A stretch of DNA of 36,343 nucleotides from Streptomyces sp. ISL-94 (GCF_018614075.1 NZ_JAGGOZ010000092.1:1-36343); one strand, 5' to 3'; positions 22,306 to 30,702 are shown, counted from the first letter of the stretch. The notes: generated from the letters alone by a model not told the origin. Program-made: numbers and translations.

Positions 22306-22348
22306 TCCGCCGACTGATCCCCCTCCCCGCACGACCGAGAGGCCCCCC

Positions 22349-23377
22349 ATGACCCTCCAGCGCCGGATCCTGATCCTCACCGTCGCCGTCTTCCTGCTCG
22401 CCGCCGCGGGGGTGCTCGCCGTGCTGCGGGCCTCCTCCCGGGCCGACGAGAAGAACCAGGCCCAGGCGGGCGGACCGCAGACCAGCCGGGGGGAGGTCTC
22501 CCTGGCCCCGGGCGACGGCGGCCGCCGGATCGTGTTCCGCAACATGGCGTGGGGCCCGCACCGCGACGAGCTCGCCACCGTTCCCGCCGCCGAGCCCGAG
22601 GGGGCCCGTACCGCTTCCGGGGTGAGCTGCCTGCGCTTCCACTCGGCGGCGGGCACCGGGATCTGCCTCCAGGCCGACAAGGGCGGGGTCCAGGACGGCT
22701 ACCGGGCCGTCGTCCTCGACGCGGGCCTGAAGGAGATCTCCGCCCACCCGCTGGCCGGCATCCCCACCCGAGCCCGGGTCTCGCCCGGCGGGCACCTCGC
22801 CGCCTGGACGGTCTTCGTCGGCGGGGACTCGTACGCCGGTACCAACTTCTCCACGCGGACCTCGGTGCTCGACCTGCGCACCGGGAAACTCGACGCCTCG
22901 CTGGAGGACTTCACGATCCTCAAGGACGGCACGCCGTACCGCAGCGCCGACGTGAACTTCTGGGGGGTCGCCTTCGCCGCCGACGAGCGGACCTTCTACG
23001 CGACGCTGGCCACCGGCGGCCGCACCCACCTGGTCCGCGGGGACCTGGCGGGGCGGACCGTGACCACCCTGCGCGAGAACGTCGAGTGCCCCTCCCTGTC
23101 ACCCGACGGGACCCGGGTGGTGTTCAAGAAGCGGCTGCCCGACCTGCCGGCCGAGGCACCGTGGCGGCTGTACGCGCTGGACCTGGCCTCCGGCGCGCAG
23201 ACCCCGCTCGCCGAGGAGCGCAGCGTGGACGACCAGGTGGTGTGGACGGACGACCGGACCGTCGTCTACTCCCTGCCGGGGGACTTCGGCGCCGACCTCT
23301 ACTCCGTACCGGCCGACGGGAGCGGCGCCCCCGCACGGCTCATGGCGTCGGCCCTCGCCCCGGCCTTCCTCGGTTGA
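22349..23377 (+). CDS. Membrane-anchored TolB-like beta-propeller protein
   Basis: A 342-residue protein with one N-terminal transmembrane helix (residues 5-27, ILILTVAVFLLAAAGVLAVL). An extracytoplasmic domain follows, built of WD40-like/PD40 blades (ARVSPGGHLAAWTVF, CPSLSPDGTRVVFKK, VVWTDDRTVVYSLPGDFGADLYSV). Such propellers usually bind proteins or ligands rather than catalyse. GAGAGG upstream of ATG 22349. It lies 43 bp after the MFS gene on the same strand and is probably the third gene of the phosphoesterase-MFS-propeller unit. No function can be assigned beyond a surface accessory role. Confidence 0.8.
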   Translation: MTLQRRILILTVAVFLLAAAGVLAVLRASSRADEKNQAQAGGPQTSRGEVSLAPGDGGRRIVFRNMAWGPHRDELATVPAAEPEGARTASGVSCLRFHSAAGTGICLQADKGGVQDGYRAVVLDAGLKEISAHPLAGIPTRARVSPGGHLAAWTVFVGGDSYAGTNFSTRTSVLDLRTGKLDASLEDFTILKDGTPYRSADVNFWGVAFAADERTFYATLATGGRTHLVRGDLAGRTVTTLRENVECPSLSPDGTRVVFKKRLPDLPAEAPWRLYALDLASGAQTPLAEERSVDDQVVWTDDRTVVYSLPGDFGADLYSVPADGSGAPARLMASALAPAFLG

Positions 23378-23447
23378 GCGGGATCGAGGAGGCCGGGGGA
23401 GGACCGGCGCAGGACCGTTACGCCGGATGCGCGGGATGAGCCCGGGG

Positions 23448-24134
23448 CTAGGCGGGGACGAGGGTCTTGCGGCGCCGCTTGCGCTGCGCGCCGGCCGACA
23501 GCCTCAGCTCGATGACCGACCGCACGGCCGGCCACTCCTCGTCGAGGATCGAATAGAAGGCCGTACTGCGGACCGCACCGTCGAGCCCCCGCGAATGGGC
23601 CCGGCGGACCCCCTCACACGTGAAGCCCAGGCGCTCCATCGCGGCCCGCGAACGGCCGTTGCGGGCGTCCGCGCGCAGCGAGATCCGCCGCACGCCCCAG
23701 GTCTCGAAGGCATGGCGGAGCATGAGCAGCTTCGCCTCGGTGTTGATGCCGGTCCCCTGGGCGCCCGGAGACAGCCAGGTATTGCCGATCTCGGCGGCAT
23801 CGGGGATCGCCGTCGCCGGATCACCGAACGGGACGCCCGGCACGGCGGGCCACACCAGCGGCCCCTGCCAGTAGTCCAGATCGAGGAACCGGGTCGAACC
23901 GACGACCCGGCCGTCGGTGGCTCTGACCACCGCGAACGGGAGCGATCGACCCGCCGCCTGATCGGCGAGGGCGCGGTCGATGTACTCGTGGGACGCCTGC
24001 ACGCCGTGGGGTACGGGAGTGAAGGCGTAAGTCGTACGATCCTCGGCACCGGCCACGGCCAGGGCCTCGGTGTGGTGGGGTGCGAGGGGCTCGAGCCGCA
24101 CGGTGCGGCCCGCGAGGTGTACGGGTACGGGCAC
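23448..24134 (-). CDS. GNAT-family N-acetyltransferase (RimJ/RimL-like)
   Basis: About 228 residues. It starts VPVPVHLAGRTVRLEPLAPHHTEAL, the usual first strand of RimJ/RimL-type GNATs. The acetyl-CoA loop is PGAQGTGINTEAKLLMLRHAFE, followed by RISLRADARNGRSRAAMERLGF with the typical Asn-x-x-S-x-x-x-x-x-x-x-LGF. Members acetylate ribosomal proteins or small amines. I chose GTG 24134 because an AAGG-type site lies upstream and homology starts there; an upstream GTG at 24209 would add 25 residues with weak coding bias. A basic C-terminus (RKRRRK) is notable. It is divergent from the alpha/beta hydrolase gene. Confidence 0.82.
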   Translation of the reverse strand: MPVPVHLAGRTVRLEPLAPHHTEALAVAGAEDRTTYAFTPVPHGVQASHEYIDRALADQAAGRSLPFAVVRATDGRVVGSTRFLDLDYWQGPLVWPAVPGVPFGDPATAIPDAAEIGNTWLSPGAQGTGINTEAKLLMLRHAFETWGVRRISLRADARNGRSRAAMERLGFTCEGVRRAHSRGLDGAVRSTAFYSILDEEWPAVRSVIELRLSAGAQRKRRRKTLVPA

Positions 24135-24195
24135 GGAGCCTTCGGTCCTTCTGGGCGGTGGGGTGGTTGCACAGTCTGCGTCTCTGACGTCGCCC

Positions 24196-24212
24196 CCCGT
24201 GCACAACACGGG
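24196..24212. promoter_or_regulatory. Inverted repeat in the GNAT / hydrolase divergent interval
   Basis: CCCGTG-N5-CACGGG lies between the two divergent genes, 62 bp from one and 63 bp from the other. Operator candidate for either gene; no cognate regulator is adjacent. Confidence 0.4.
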
Positions 24213-24274
24213 TGAAAGGCAACGGGCTGTCAGGTGAACGCGAGTGGCTCAATGTAGCCCCTTAAAGTCCTCTC

Positions 24275-25075
24275 ATGAACCCCCAATTTGGCAATGGCGT
24301 GAACCTCTTTTTCGACGACTTGGGTCCCCGTCGCGGAACGCCCGTAATCCTGATCCACGGACATCCGTTCAACCGCACGATGTGGGCCCCCCAGACGGCC
24401 GCGCTGACGTCCGCCGGTTACCGTGTGATCACTCCTGACCTGCGCGGATACGGGGAAAGCCCGGTGGTTCCGGGCAAGGCCCTGCTCGCCGATCTCGCCG
24501 ATGACATCGCCGCTCTCCTCGCCCGCCTGGGCCTCGAACGCGTGGTCGTCGGCGGCGTGTCCATGGGCGGGCAGATCGCGATGGAGATGCGGCTGCGCCA
24601 CCCGGGTGTGGTACGGGCCCTCGTCCTCTCCGACACCTCCCCGGTCCCGGAGACCGAGGAGGGGCAGAAGTTCCGCCGGGAGCTCGCGGAACGGCTGCTC
24701 TCCGAGGGCATGCGGCCCTATGCCGAAGAGGTCATCGACAAGATGCTGGCGCCCTACAACGTCGCCGGCATGCCGGAGGCGGCCGCGCGCGTGAGCGCCA
24801 TGATGTGCGCGACCGATCCCGAGGGGGCGGCCGCCGCGCTGCGCGGCCGGGCCGAGCGCCCCGACTACCGGCCGGTGCTCGACGGGGCCGCCGAGCCCTG
24901 CCTGGTGGTGGTCGGCGCGGACGACGTCTACACCCCCGTCGCCGAGGCCGAGGCCCTGCACGCCCTCATGCCTCACTCCGTGCTCGCCGTCATCGAGCGG
25001 GCCGGCCACCTGCCGGGCGTGGAGCAGCCCGAGGCCTTCAACCGGGTGCTGCTGGAGTTCCTGGCCGGGCTCTGA
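24275..25075 (+). CDS. Alpha/beta hydrolase
   Basis: A 266-residue cytoplasmic alpha/beta hydrolase. The oxyanion motif is HGHPFNRTMW (residues 29-38), PDLRGYGES is at 54-62, and the nucleophile elbow GGVSMGG gives Ser96. The acid is probably Asp in VVGADDVYTP and the His in AGHLPGVEQPEAF, completing the triad. Sequence style is that of esterases, haloperoxidase-like and C-C hydrolases; the substrate cannot be decided. The ATG at 24275 has a weak ribosome-binding site. The stop codon is followed within about 30 bp by the truncated transporter remnant in the same frame, which marks a rearrangement point. Confidence 0.9.
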   Translation: MNPQFGNGVNLFFDDLGPRRGTPVILIHGHPFNRTMWAPQTAALTSAGYRVITPDLRGYGESPVVPGKALLADLADDIAALLARLGLERVVVGGVSMGGQIAMEMRLRHPGVVRALVLSDTSPVPETEEGQKFRRELAERLLSEGMRPYAEEVIDKMLAPYNVAGMPEAAARVSAMMCATDPEGAAAALRGRAERPDYRPVLDGAAEPCLVVVGADDVYTPVAEAEALHALMPHSVLAVIERAGHLPGVEQPEAFNRVLLEFLAGL

Positions 25076-25105
25076 CCGCTCTCCGGGCCGCCGAGTGGCC
25101 CACTG

Positions 25106-25998
25106 GCGGCCTCCCGGCAGGCGCTGCTCGCGGGGCTGGTCCCGCCGGAGCAGCGGACCGGCGTGCCGGCCCGTCTGCAGTCCATGCTCAACGGCGGGCC
25201 GGCGCTCGGCGCCGCCCTCGGCGGGCTCGCCCTGGCTGCCGACACCCAGCGGGCCTACCTGGCTGTCTGCGTGCTGGACGCGGTGAGCTTCCTGGTATGC
25301 GCCGCCGTGCTGCTGCGGCTGCCGGTGGTGGCGCCCGTCGCGGGCCGGGCGGCCGGGGAGCCGCGGCCGGCGGTGCTCCGGGACCGGCCCTACGCGCTGG
25401 TCACCCTGCTGAACGCGGTCCTGCCGCTGCGGATGCCGCTGCTCAGTCTGGCCATCCCGCTCTGGATCGTGGAGCGCACGCAGGCTCCCGGCTGGCTGGT
25501 GTCGGCGCTGTTCGTGCTGAACACCGTCGCCGTGATGCTGTTCCAGGTGCGCACGGCCCGGCCGGTGGCCGACCTGGACAGTGCGCGCCGCGCGCTGCGG
25601 GTGTCGGGTCTGGTGATGGCCGCGTCGTGCGCCGTCTTCGCGCTCTCCGCGCTGCCCGAAGCGGGCTGGGTGGCCGCAGCGCTGCTGGTGGCGGGCGCGG
25701 CGCTCCAGGTGGACGCCGAGATGCGGCAGTCCGCCGGGTCCTGGCAGATCGGCTTCTCGCCGGCCCCGGCCGACCGGATCGGCCAGTACCAGGGGTTCTT
25801 CGGCACGGGGGTCCCGGTGGCCAGGACCGCCGGCCCGCTGGTGCCGACCTCGCTGCTGCTGGTGTGGGGGACCCGGGCTGGCTGTTGCTCGGTGCGGTGC
25901 TGCCGGCCGCCTCGTACGGCATGGGGCCCGCGGTGCGCTGGGCGGAGTCGGTGCGTTCGGGCGGCGGGCCCGCACGGGCCGACGTACGGTCGTCCTGA
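25106..25998 (+). pseudogene. Decayed MFS transporter: 5' truncated and frameshifted
   Basis: Coding sequence of an MFS transporter begins abruptly at about 25106 (AASRQALLAGLVPPEQRTG), where a full-length protein would already be near the TM4-TM5 loop, so four or so helices are missing. It continues through several helices to LLLVWG at 25870. There one base is missing from a G-run (25866-25870): adding one G restores VWGDPGWLLLGAVLPAASYGMGP, ending at a stop at 25996-25998. Without the repair the frame runs on into the VOC gene. Third-position G/C is still high, so decay is recent. It cannot encode a working transporter. Confidence 0.8.
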
Positions 25999-26026
25999 AC
26001 GCATGCACCTGACAAGGAGAGAGACG

Positions 26027-26440
26027 ATGCTGCGAGGCCTCGCCACGATCAGCTTCTGGGCGGACGACCTGGCAGCCGCCAAGCGCTGGTATACCGGGCT
26101 GTTCGGCTTCGCGCCGTACTTCGAGCGCCCGGGATACATCGAGTTCCGCATCGGCGACTACCAGCACGAGCTCGGCATCATCGACGCCGCCTACGCCCCG
26201 CCGGGGGCCGCCACCGGAGCCGCCGCGGGGGCCGTGGCGTACTGGCACGTGGACGACGTGGCGGCCGCCCGGCAGCGGCTGCTGGACCTGGGGGCCAAGG
26301 AGTACCAGCCGGTGACCTCCTGGGGCGACGCGGGATTCGTGACCGCGTCGGTGACCGACCCCTTCGGCAACGTGCTGGGGATCATGCACAATCCGCACTA
26401 CCTGGAGATCGTCGAAGGAGCGACCCCGGACCCCGCCTGA
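26027..26440 (+). CDS. VOC-family (glyoxalase/bleomycin-resistance/dioxygenase fold) protein
   Basis: A 137-residue vicinal-oxygen-chelate protein with two beta-alpha-beta-beta-beta modules. The first runs ATISFWADDLAAAKRWYTGLFGF...YIEFRIGDYQHELGII; the second runs VAYWHVDDVAAARQRLLDLG...ASVTDPFGNVLGIMHNPHY. Metal-ligand candidates are His in YQHELG and YWHVDD and the Glu in HELG. Members detoxify electrophiles or bind small molecules; the role here is unknown. AAGGAGAGA ends 5 nt before ATG 26027, a strong start. The truncated transporter's open frame runs into this gene, but the Shine-Dalgarno shows that it is independent. Confidence 0.87.
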   Translation: MLRGLATISFWADDLAAAKRWYTGLFGFAPYFERPGYIEFRIGDYQHELGIIDAAYAPPGAATGAAAGAVAYWHVDDVAAARQRLLDLGAKEYQPVTSWGDAGFVTASVTDPFGNVLGIMHNPHYLEIVEGATPDPA

Positions 26441-26499
26441 TGCGGGACGTCCATCACTCCCCCGGCGCGCCGACGCCGCCGCCTGAGATCATCTCGGGC

Positions 26500-26550
26500 A
26501 TGGACCTGGTGGAGGAACTGGGCGCGCACGACGGCAGACGCGGTGCCTGA
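26500..26550 (+). other. Short upstream ORF or broken 5' end of the FhuF-type gene
   Basis: ATG 26500 opens a 16-codon frame (MDLVEELGAHDGRRGA) whose TGA overlaps the GTG start of the next gene by 8 bp in another frame. It is either a coupled leader peptide or the true N-terminus of the FhuF-type protein split by a frameshift. Confidence 0.35.
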
Positions 26551-27220
26551 CGTGGACGGCGTACTGCGGCAACTGGCCTCCGTAGGGCCCTTCTTCACCG
26601 TGCCGTACGGGAAGGAGCCGCCCGGGCCCGGCTTCCGGCCGCTCTCCGTGCTGTACGGGGAGCACCTCGGGCCGTACGTCGCCGAGGTGGGGCGGCGGAT
26701 CGGGAGCGGCCCCGGCCGGGTGGCCGCCTCGACCGCGCAGCTCGGGATCGCCTCCCGGCTCTGGTCGCTCGGGCTGGGCTGCGCCGCCCTCGCCGGGCGG
26801 GTGCCGGATCTGGCCCCCGACCGGGTGTGGTGGCGGCTGCCCGCCGCGGGATCGCTGGAACTGTGGCTTCCCGAGCCGGCGGACCTGCCGGCCGGGGCAC
26901 TCGGGGAAACCGTCCTCGCGAACCTGGCCGTGCTCGACGCGGGTCTGCGGGAGCGGTTCGGGGTCTCGCCCAAGGTCCTGCGGGGCAATGCGGCCTCTGG
27001 CCTGGTCGGGGCCCTGCGGGTGCTCATCGACCGGGTCCCGGCCGGCCCGGCCGTGGAGTTGGCTGCCGCCCTGCTGGCCGACGGCGGAGCCCTGGCGGGC
27101 ACCGGCACCTTCCTCCACGAGGAGGGGCTCGGGGTGGCCTTCGTGCGGCGCAGCTGCTGCCTCTACTACCGGGTGCCCGGGGGCGGGTTCTGCGGGGACT
27201 GCGTGCTGCGCACCAGGTAG
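26543..27220 (+). CDS. (2Fe-2S)-binding protein, FhuF-like ferric iron reductase C-terminal type
   Basis: A 225-residue protein with the FhuF-type C-terminal iron-sulfur motif: CC (SCCLYYR), ten residues, then CGDC (FCGDCVL), which binds a 2Fe-2S cluster. Such proteins reduce ferric iron from siderophores in the cytoplasm; Streptomyces has several paralogues, not all with siderophore operons. The N-terminal part (LRQLASVGPFFTVPYG) matches the usual beginning of these proteins. GTG 26543 is the first usable start but has no Shine-Dalgarno, and a 16-codon frame overlaps it (see 26500). No iron-box-like palindrome is visible upstream. It converges on the subtilase gene across a hairpin. Confidence 0.83.
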   Translation: MPDVDGVLRQLASVGPFFTVPYGKEPPGPGFRPLSVLYGEHLGPYVAEVGRRIGSGPGRVAASTAQLGIASRLWSLGLGCAALAGRVPDLAPDRVWWRLPAAGSLELWLPEPADLPAGALGETVLANLAVLDAGLRERFGVSPKVLRGNAASGLVGALRVLIDRVPAGPAVELAAALLADGGALAGTGTFLHEEGLGVAFVRRSCCLYYRVPGGGFCGDCVLRTR

Positions 27221-27230
27221 GACCGCGCGT

Positions 27231-27268
27231 TGGCCATCGGGGCGCAGTTGCCTGCTCCCCGATGGCCA
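27231..27268. terminator. Bidirectional terminator between FhuF-type and subtilase genes
   Basis: TGGCCATCGGGG and CCCCGATGGCCA form a perfect 12-bp stem, and the 14-nt loop contains a further GCAG-TTGC-CTGC hairpin. It lies between the two convergent stop codons. Confidence 0.82.
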
Positions 27269-27308
27269 CCCGGCAGACCGGCTCGCGGATGTGCTCCGCT
27301 CCCAGGAC

Positions 27309-29117
27309 CTAGAAGGTGAGGTTCCAGGAGTCGATCTTGCCGGTGTCGCCGCCGGCGTTGTCGTTCACCCGGAGCTTCCAGGTGCCGTTGGCCACCTCGG
27401 CGGAGGCGTTCACGGTGTACACCGTGTTGATGTTGTCGGCGCTGCCGCCGGCCCGGTTGTGCACCGTGTACACCGTGCCGTCGGGGGCCACGAGGTCCAC
27501 CTTCAGGTCACCGATGTAGGTGTGCACGATGTTCACGCCCACCTTGAGGGTGGCCGGGGCATTGCCGGTCACACCGCTGACGGTGATCGGGCTTTCCACG
27601 GTGGTGTTGTCGCCGATGGCGAAGTCCCCGAGGTTCTCGAAGTACTTGCCGGGCGGCGGGGTGCTGCCGACCGCCTTGAGGGCGTCGACCTGGCCCTCGC
27701 CGAAGAACCCGTTGTTGGCCGTGGTGCCGGTGCAGCGGCTGTCCGACGGGCAGGCGATGTCATTGGCCTGGGTGGCCAGCTTGTCGCGGATCTGCGCCGG
27801 CGTGATGCCCGGGTTGGCGCTGGCGATCAGCGCCGCCACGCCCACGACGTGCGGGGTGGCCATCGACGTACCGCTCTTGGTGCTGTAACCGCCGCCCGGC
27901 GCGGTGGAGTAGACGTTGCTGCCCGGGGCCGCGACGTCGATGACGCCCTGGCCGAAGTTGGAGAACGAGGCCTTGGTGACGCCGGTGCCGTTCGCCGCGA
28001 CCGTGACCACGCCCGGGAGCTCGGTCGGGATGTCCATGCACGCATTGGTGATCGTGCGGGTGACCGGGGTCGAGTCGTTCGGGCTCGCCGAGTCGGTCGT
28101 CTTGTGGGCGAGGTCGTAATTCTCGTTGCCCGCCGCGGCGACCTGGAGTGAACCCTTGCCCTCGGCGTACTCCTGGGCGCGCTTGACGCCCTCGATGATC
28201 GCGGCCTGGTCGGCGTTGTCCGGGCAGTTGAACTGCCACGGGTCCGTGTAGTAGCTGTTGTTGGTGACCTTGAAGCCGTGGTCACCGGCCCACACGAACC
28301 CGCAGACGGTGTTCTCGGCGTAGAACAGCGTCGAGTTCGGCTCGGCGATGCGCACCGAGGAGATCTTCACGCCCGGGGCCACACCGATGACGCCCTTGCC
28401 GTTCTTGGCGGCCGCGACCGTACCGGCCACGTGCGTGCCGTGGGTGTCCACGTCCCGCCAGGCGCCCGCACGGGTGTCGGCCTTGCCGTAGGCGCAGGAG
28501 GCGGAGTCCGCCGCGTTGAAGTTCGGGGCCAGGTCCTGGTGCTGGTCGTCGACACCGGTGTCCAGGATGCCGACCTTGACGGAGGCGGAGCCGGTGGTGA
28601 CGGCCCAGGCCTGGTCGGCCTTGATCTGCGTCATGTCGGCGCGGACCGGCTCGCCCGTGGGCGTGGTGGCCTGCGCCGGGTTGGCGGGCAGCGCCGGGTT
28701 GTAGGCGTCCGCCGGGACGTCCGAGGTGCGGGTGGCGCCGACCTGCTGGACCCCGCTGACGCCGCGCATGGTGGCGGCGAAGGTGCCGGAGGCCGAGTGG
28801 GCGACGATCACGCCGATCGCGTCGTAGTTGGCGAAGACCGTACCGCCGTTGGCGGCGACGGCGTTGCGGACCGCCGTGCTGTCACCGGGGGCCGTGATCA
28901 CGAGGTAGGAGCGGGTGCCGGCAACCCAGGTCGCACTCTGGGAAGTCGGGGCCGCGGCCTTGGGCGCCGCCGCGGCGGGCGCGGAGGCGGGGGAACCGGA
29001 AGGAGAGACCGGGGCGGTGCCGGCGAGTGCGGCGGGAGCCCCGAAGGCCAGCGCGGCGCCGAGTGTGGCGGCCAGCACGAGGGTGCGGCGAGGTCGGCTG
29101 GATATGTGGGGTATCAA
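27309..29117 (-). CDS. Secreted subtilisin-family (S8) serine protease with C-terminal P-domain
   Basis: A 602-residue preproprotease. Residues 1-32 are a signal peptide (RPRRTLVLAATLGAALAFG, AxA end). An Ala/Pro-rich stretch and an inhibitor-I9-like propeptide follow to about 135. The catalytic domain has Asp186 (GILDTG), His226 (DTHGTHVAG) and Ser418 (GTSMATP), with oxyanion Asn331 (AAAGNE). After a linker, residues about 510-602 form a proprotein-convertase P-domain (VNIVHTYIGDLKVDLVAPDG...WKLRVNDNAGGDTGKIDSWNL). GGAGG 5 nt upstream identifies a TTG start at 29117 (MIPHISSRPRR). No ATG or GTG serves that ribosome-binding site. A general extracellular protease role is likely. It follows dctA on the same strand but a terminator separates them. 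Confidence 0.93.
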   Translation of the reverse strand: MIPHISSRPRRTLVLAATLGAALAFGAPAALAGTAPVSPSGSPASAPAAAAPKAAAPTSQSATWVAGTRSYLVITAPGDSTAVRNAVAANGGTVFANYDAIGVIVAHSASGTFAATMRGVSGVQQVGATRTSDVPADAYNPALPANPAQATTPTGEPVRADMTQIKADQAWAVTTGSASVKVGILDTGVDDQHQDLAPNFNAADSASCAYGKADTRAGAWRDVDTHGTHVAGTVAAAKNGKGVIGVAPGVKISSVRIAEPNSTLFYAENTVCGFVWAGDHGFKVTNNSYYTDPWQFNCPDNADQAAIIEGVKRAQEYAEGKGSLQVAAAGNENYDLAHKTTDSASPNDSTPVTRTITNACMDIPTELPGVVTVAANGTGVTKASFSNFGQGVIDVAAPGSNVYSTAPGGGYSTKSGTSMATPHVVGVAALIASANPGITPAQIRDKLATQANDIACPSDSRCTGTTANNGFFGEGQVDALKAVGSTPPPGKYFENLGDFAIGDNTTVESPITVSGVTGNAPATLKVGVNIVHTYIGDLKVDLVAPDGTVYTVHNRAGGSADNINTVYTVNASAEVANGTWKLRVNDNAGGDTGKIDSWNLTF

Positions 29118-29122
29118 TGCGT

Positions 29123-29127
29123 CCTCC
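29123..29127 (-). promoter_or_regulatory. Ribosome-binding site fixing the subtilase TTG start
   Basis: GGAGG on the minus strand, 5 nt before TTG 29117-29115. An ATG further upstream would precede the signal peptide by 40 residues of poor coding bias. Confidence 0.78.
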
Positions 29128-29258
29128 GATGACCCGGTGGTGCGGGTGGCACCTACCGGGCCGTACGAAACGAGTGGTGGACGCAAGATGTCAGACGCGT
29201 GCCCCGATATGGAAGTACCTTTTACCGCAGGCACATTCTCGCGTGCGTGGCCGAAAAC

Positions 29259-29328
29259 CGTCCCTCTCGGGACGAGTCGGGACCGGCCGGGCTGGGCACC
29301 GTGGGGGCGAACCCTGCCCGGCCGGTCC
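29259..29328 (-). terminator. Terminator hairpins downstream of dctA
   Basis: A perfect 13-bp stem GGACCGGCCGGGC/GCCCGGCCGGTCC (29280-29292, 29316-29328) lies 16 bp past the dctA stop. A smaller CGTCCC-TCTC-GGGACG hairpin follows at 29259-29274. Confidence 0.75.
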
Positions 29329-29343
29329 GTACGGGCGTCCCGG

Positions 29344-30702
29344 TCAGACCGGTACGCCGTCCTTGTCGCCGGCCGACTGGACCGGCACGGCGGCGGCCTC
29401 CGGCGCGCCGTGCCCGTCGTCGATCAGCGTGGTCTCGTCGAAGGGCAGCCGTCCGGCCAGGACTTCGGTGGCCCGCTCGCGGTCGAACTCCTTCGTCCAC
29501 GTCCCGATGAGCACCGTGGCGACGGCGTTGCCCGCGAAGTTCGTCAGCGCCCGCGCCTCGCTCATGAACCGGTCGATGCCCACGATCAGACCGACCCCGT
29601 CCACCAGTTCCGGCCGGTGGGACTGGAGTCCGCCGGCGAGCGTGGCGAGCCCCGCTCCGGTCACGCCGGCCGCGCCCTTCGAGGCGATGATCATGAACAG
29701 CAGCAGCGAGATCTGCTCGCCCAGCGCCAGCGGCTTGCCCATCGCCTCGGCGACGAAGAGCGAGGACATCGTCAGATAGATCGCGGTCCCGTCCAGGTTG
29801 AAGGAGTACCCGGTCGGCACCGTGATCCCGGTGACCGGCCGCGACACCCCCAGGTGTTCCATCTTCGCGATCAGCCGCGGCAGCGCGGACTCCGAGGACG
29901 AGGTGGACAGGATCAGCAGGAACTCCCGGCCCAGGTAGCGCAGCAGGGCGAAGACGCTGACCCCCGTACACACCCGCAGGAGCGTGCCCAGGACCACGAA
30001 CACGAAGAGCAGGCAGGTCGTGTAGAAGCCGATCATGATGACGGCGAGGGACTTCAGCGCGTCGATGCCGGTCGCCCCGACCACCGCCGCGATCGCCCCG
30101 AAGGCGCCGACCGGCGCTGCCCACATGATCATCGCCAGCACCCGGAAGACCAGCTTCTGCACGTGCCCGATCCCGCGCAGCAGCGGCTCGCCCGCCGTGC
30201 CCATGGCCTGGAGGGCGAACCCGCTCAGCAGCGCCACCAGCAGGGTCTGGAGCACCTCGCCGCCCGTGAAGGCGGAGACGAGGGTGGTCGGGATGATCCC
30301 CAGCAGGAACTCCGGCGTGCTCTCGGCCCCGCCCGCCTTGGCCTGCGCCTCGCCCGCGTGCCGCGCGGCCTCGGTCAGGTGCAGCCCGCTGCCCGGTTCC
30401 AGCAGGTTCCCGACCAGCAGGCCGATGGCGAGGGCCACCGTGGACATCACCATGAAGTAGCCGAGGGCGAGTCCGCCCACCGCCCCCACCTTGGCGGCCT
30501 TGCGGACCGAGCCGATGCCCAGCACGATCGTGCAGAAGATCACCGGTGAGATCATCATCTTGATGAGGTTGACGAAGCCGGTGCCCAGCGGCTTGAGCTC
30601 CACGGCCACGCCGGGTGCGGCGAAGCCGACGGCGATGCCGAGGAGCACCGCGGCGATCACCGCGATGTAGAGATAGTGCGTTCTGTCGCGCCTGGCGGCC
30701 AC
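29344..30702 (-). CDS. dctA: C4-dicarboxylate transporter DctA (DAACS family)
   Basis: A 452-residue sodium/proton-coupled symporter for succinate, fumarate, malate and related acids. It has about eight transmembrane helices plus re-entrant loops. Family signatures are all present: the serine-rich STSSSESALPRL loop, PTGYSFNLDGTAIYLTMSSLFVAEA, ASKGAAGVTGAGLATLA, and GIDRFMSEARALTNFAGNAVAT. The start is GTG at 30702 (VAARRDRTHYLY) with AGGAGG 5 nt upstream. It is divergent from a CitA/DcuS-type kinase and its regulator, the standard arrangement for dicarboxylate-induced dctA. A Crp-like palindrome in the divergent interval suggests added carbon control. The C-terminal hydrophilic tail is typical in length. 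Confidence 0.93.
   Translation of the reverse strand: MAARRDRTHYLYIAVIAAVLLGIAVGFAAPGVAVELKPLGTGFVNLIKMMISPVIFCTIVLGIGSVRKAAKVGAVGGLALGYFMVMSTVALAIGLLVGNLLEPGSGLHLTEAARHAGEAQAKAGGAESTPEFLLGIIPTTLVSAFTGGEVLQTLLVALLSGFALQAMGTAGEPLLRGIGHVQKLVFRVLAMIMWAAPVGAFGAIAAVVGATGIDALKSLAVIMIGFYTTCLLFVFVVLGTLLRVCTGVSVFALLRYLGREFLLILSTSSSESALPRLIAKMEHLGVSRPVTGITVPTGYSFNLDGTAIYLTMSSLFVAEAMGKPLALGEQISLLLFMIIASKGAAGVTGAGLATLAGGLQSHRPELVDGVGLIVGIDRFMSEARALTNFAGNAVATVLIGTWTKEFDRERATEVLAGRLPFDETTLIDDGHGAPEAAAVPVQSAGDKDGVPV

Noticed and set aside
25163..26440. Fusion of MFS helices to a VOC domain as one protein
   Set aside because: The join results from a one-base loss in the transporter; the VOC gene has its own strong ribosome-binding site and start at 26027.
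26441..26542. Iron box (DmdR/IdeR-type) before the FhuF-type gene
   Set aside because: No TTAGGTTAGGCTAACCTAA-like palindrome was found.
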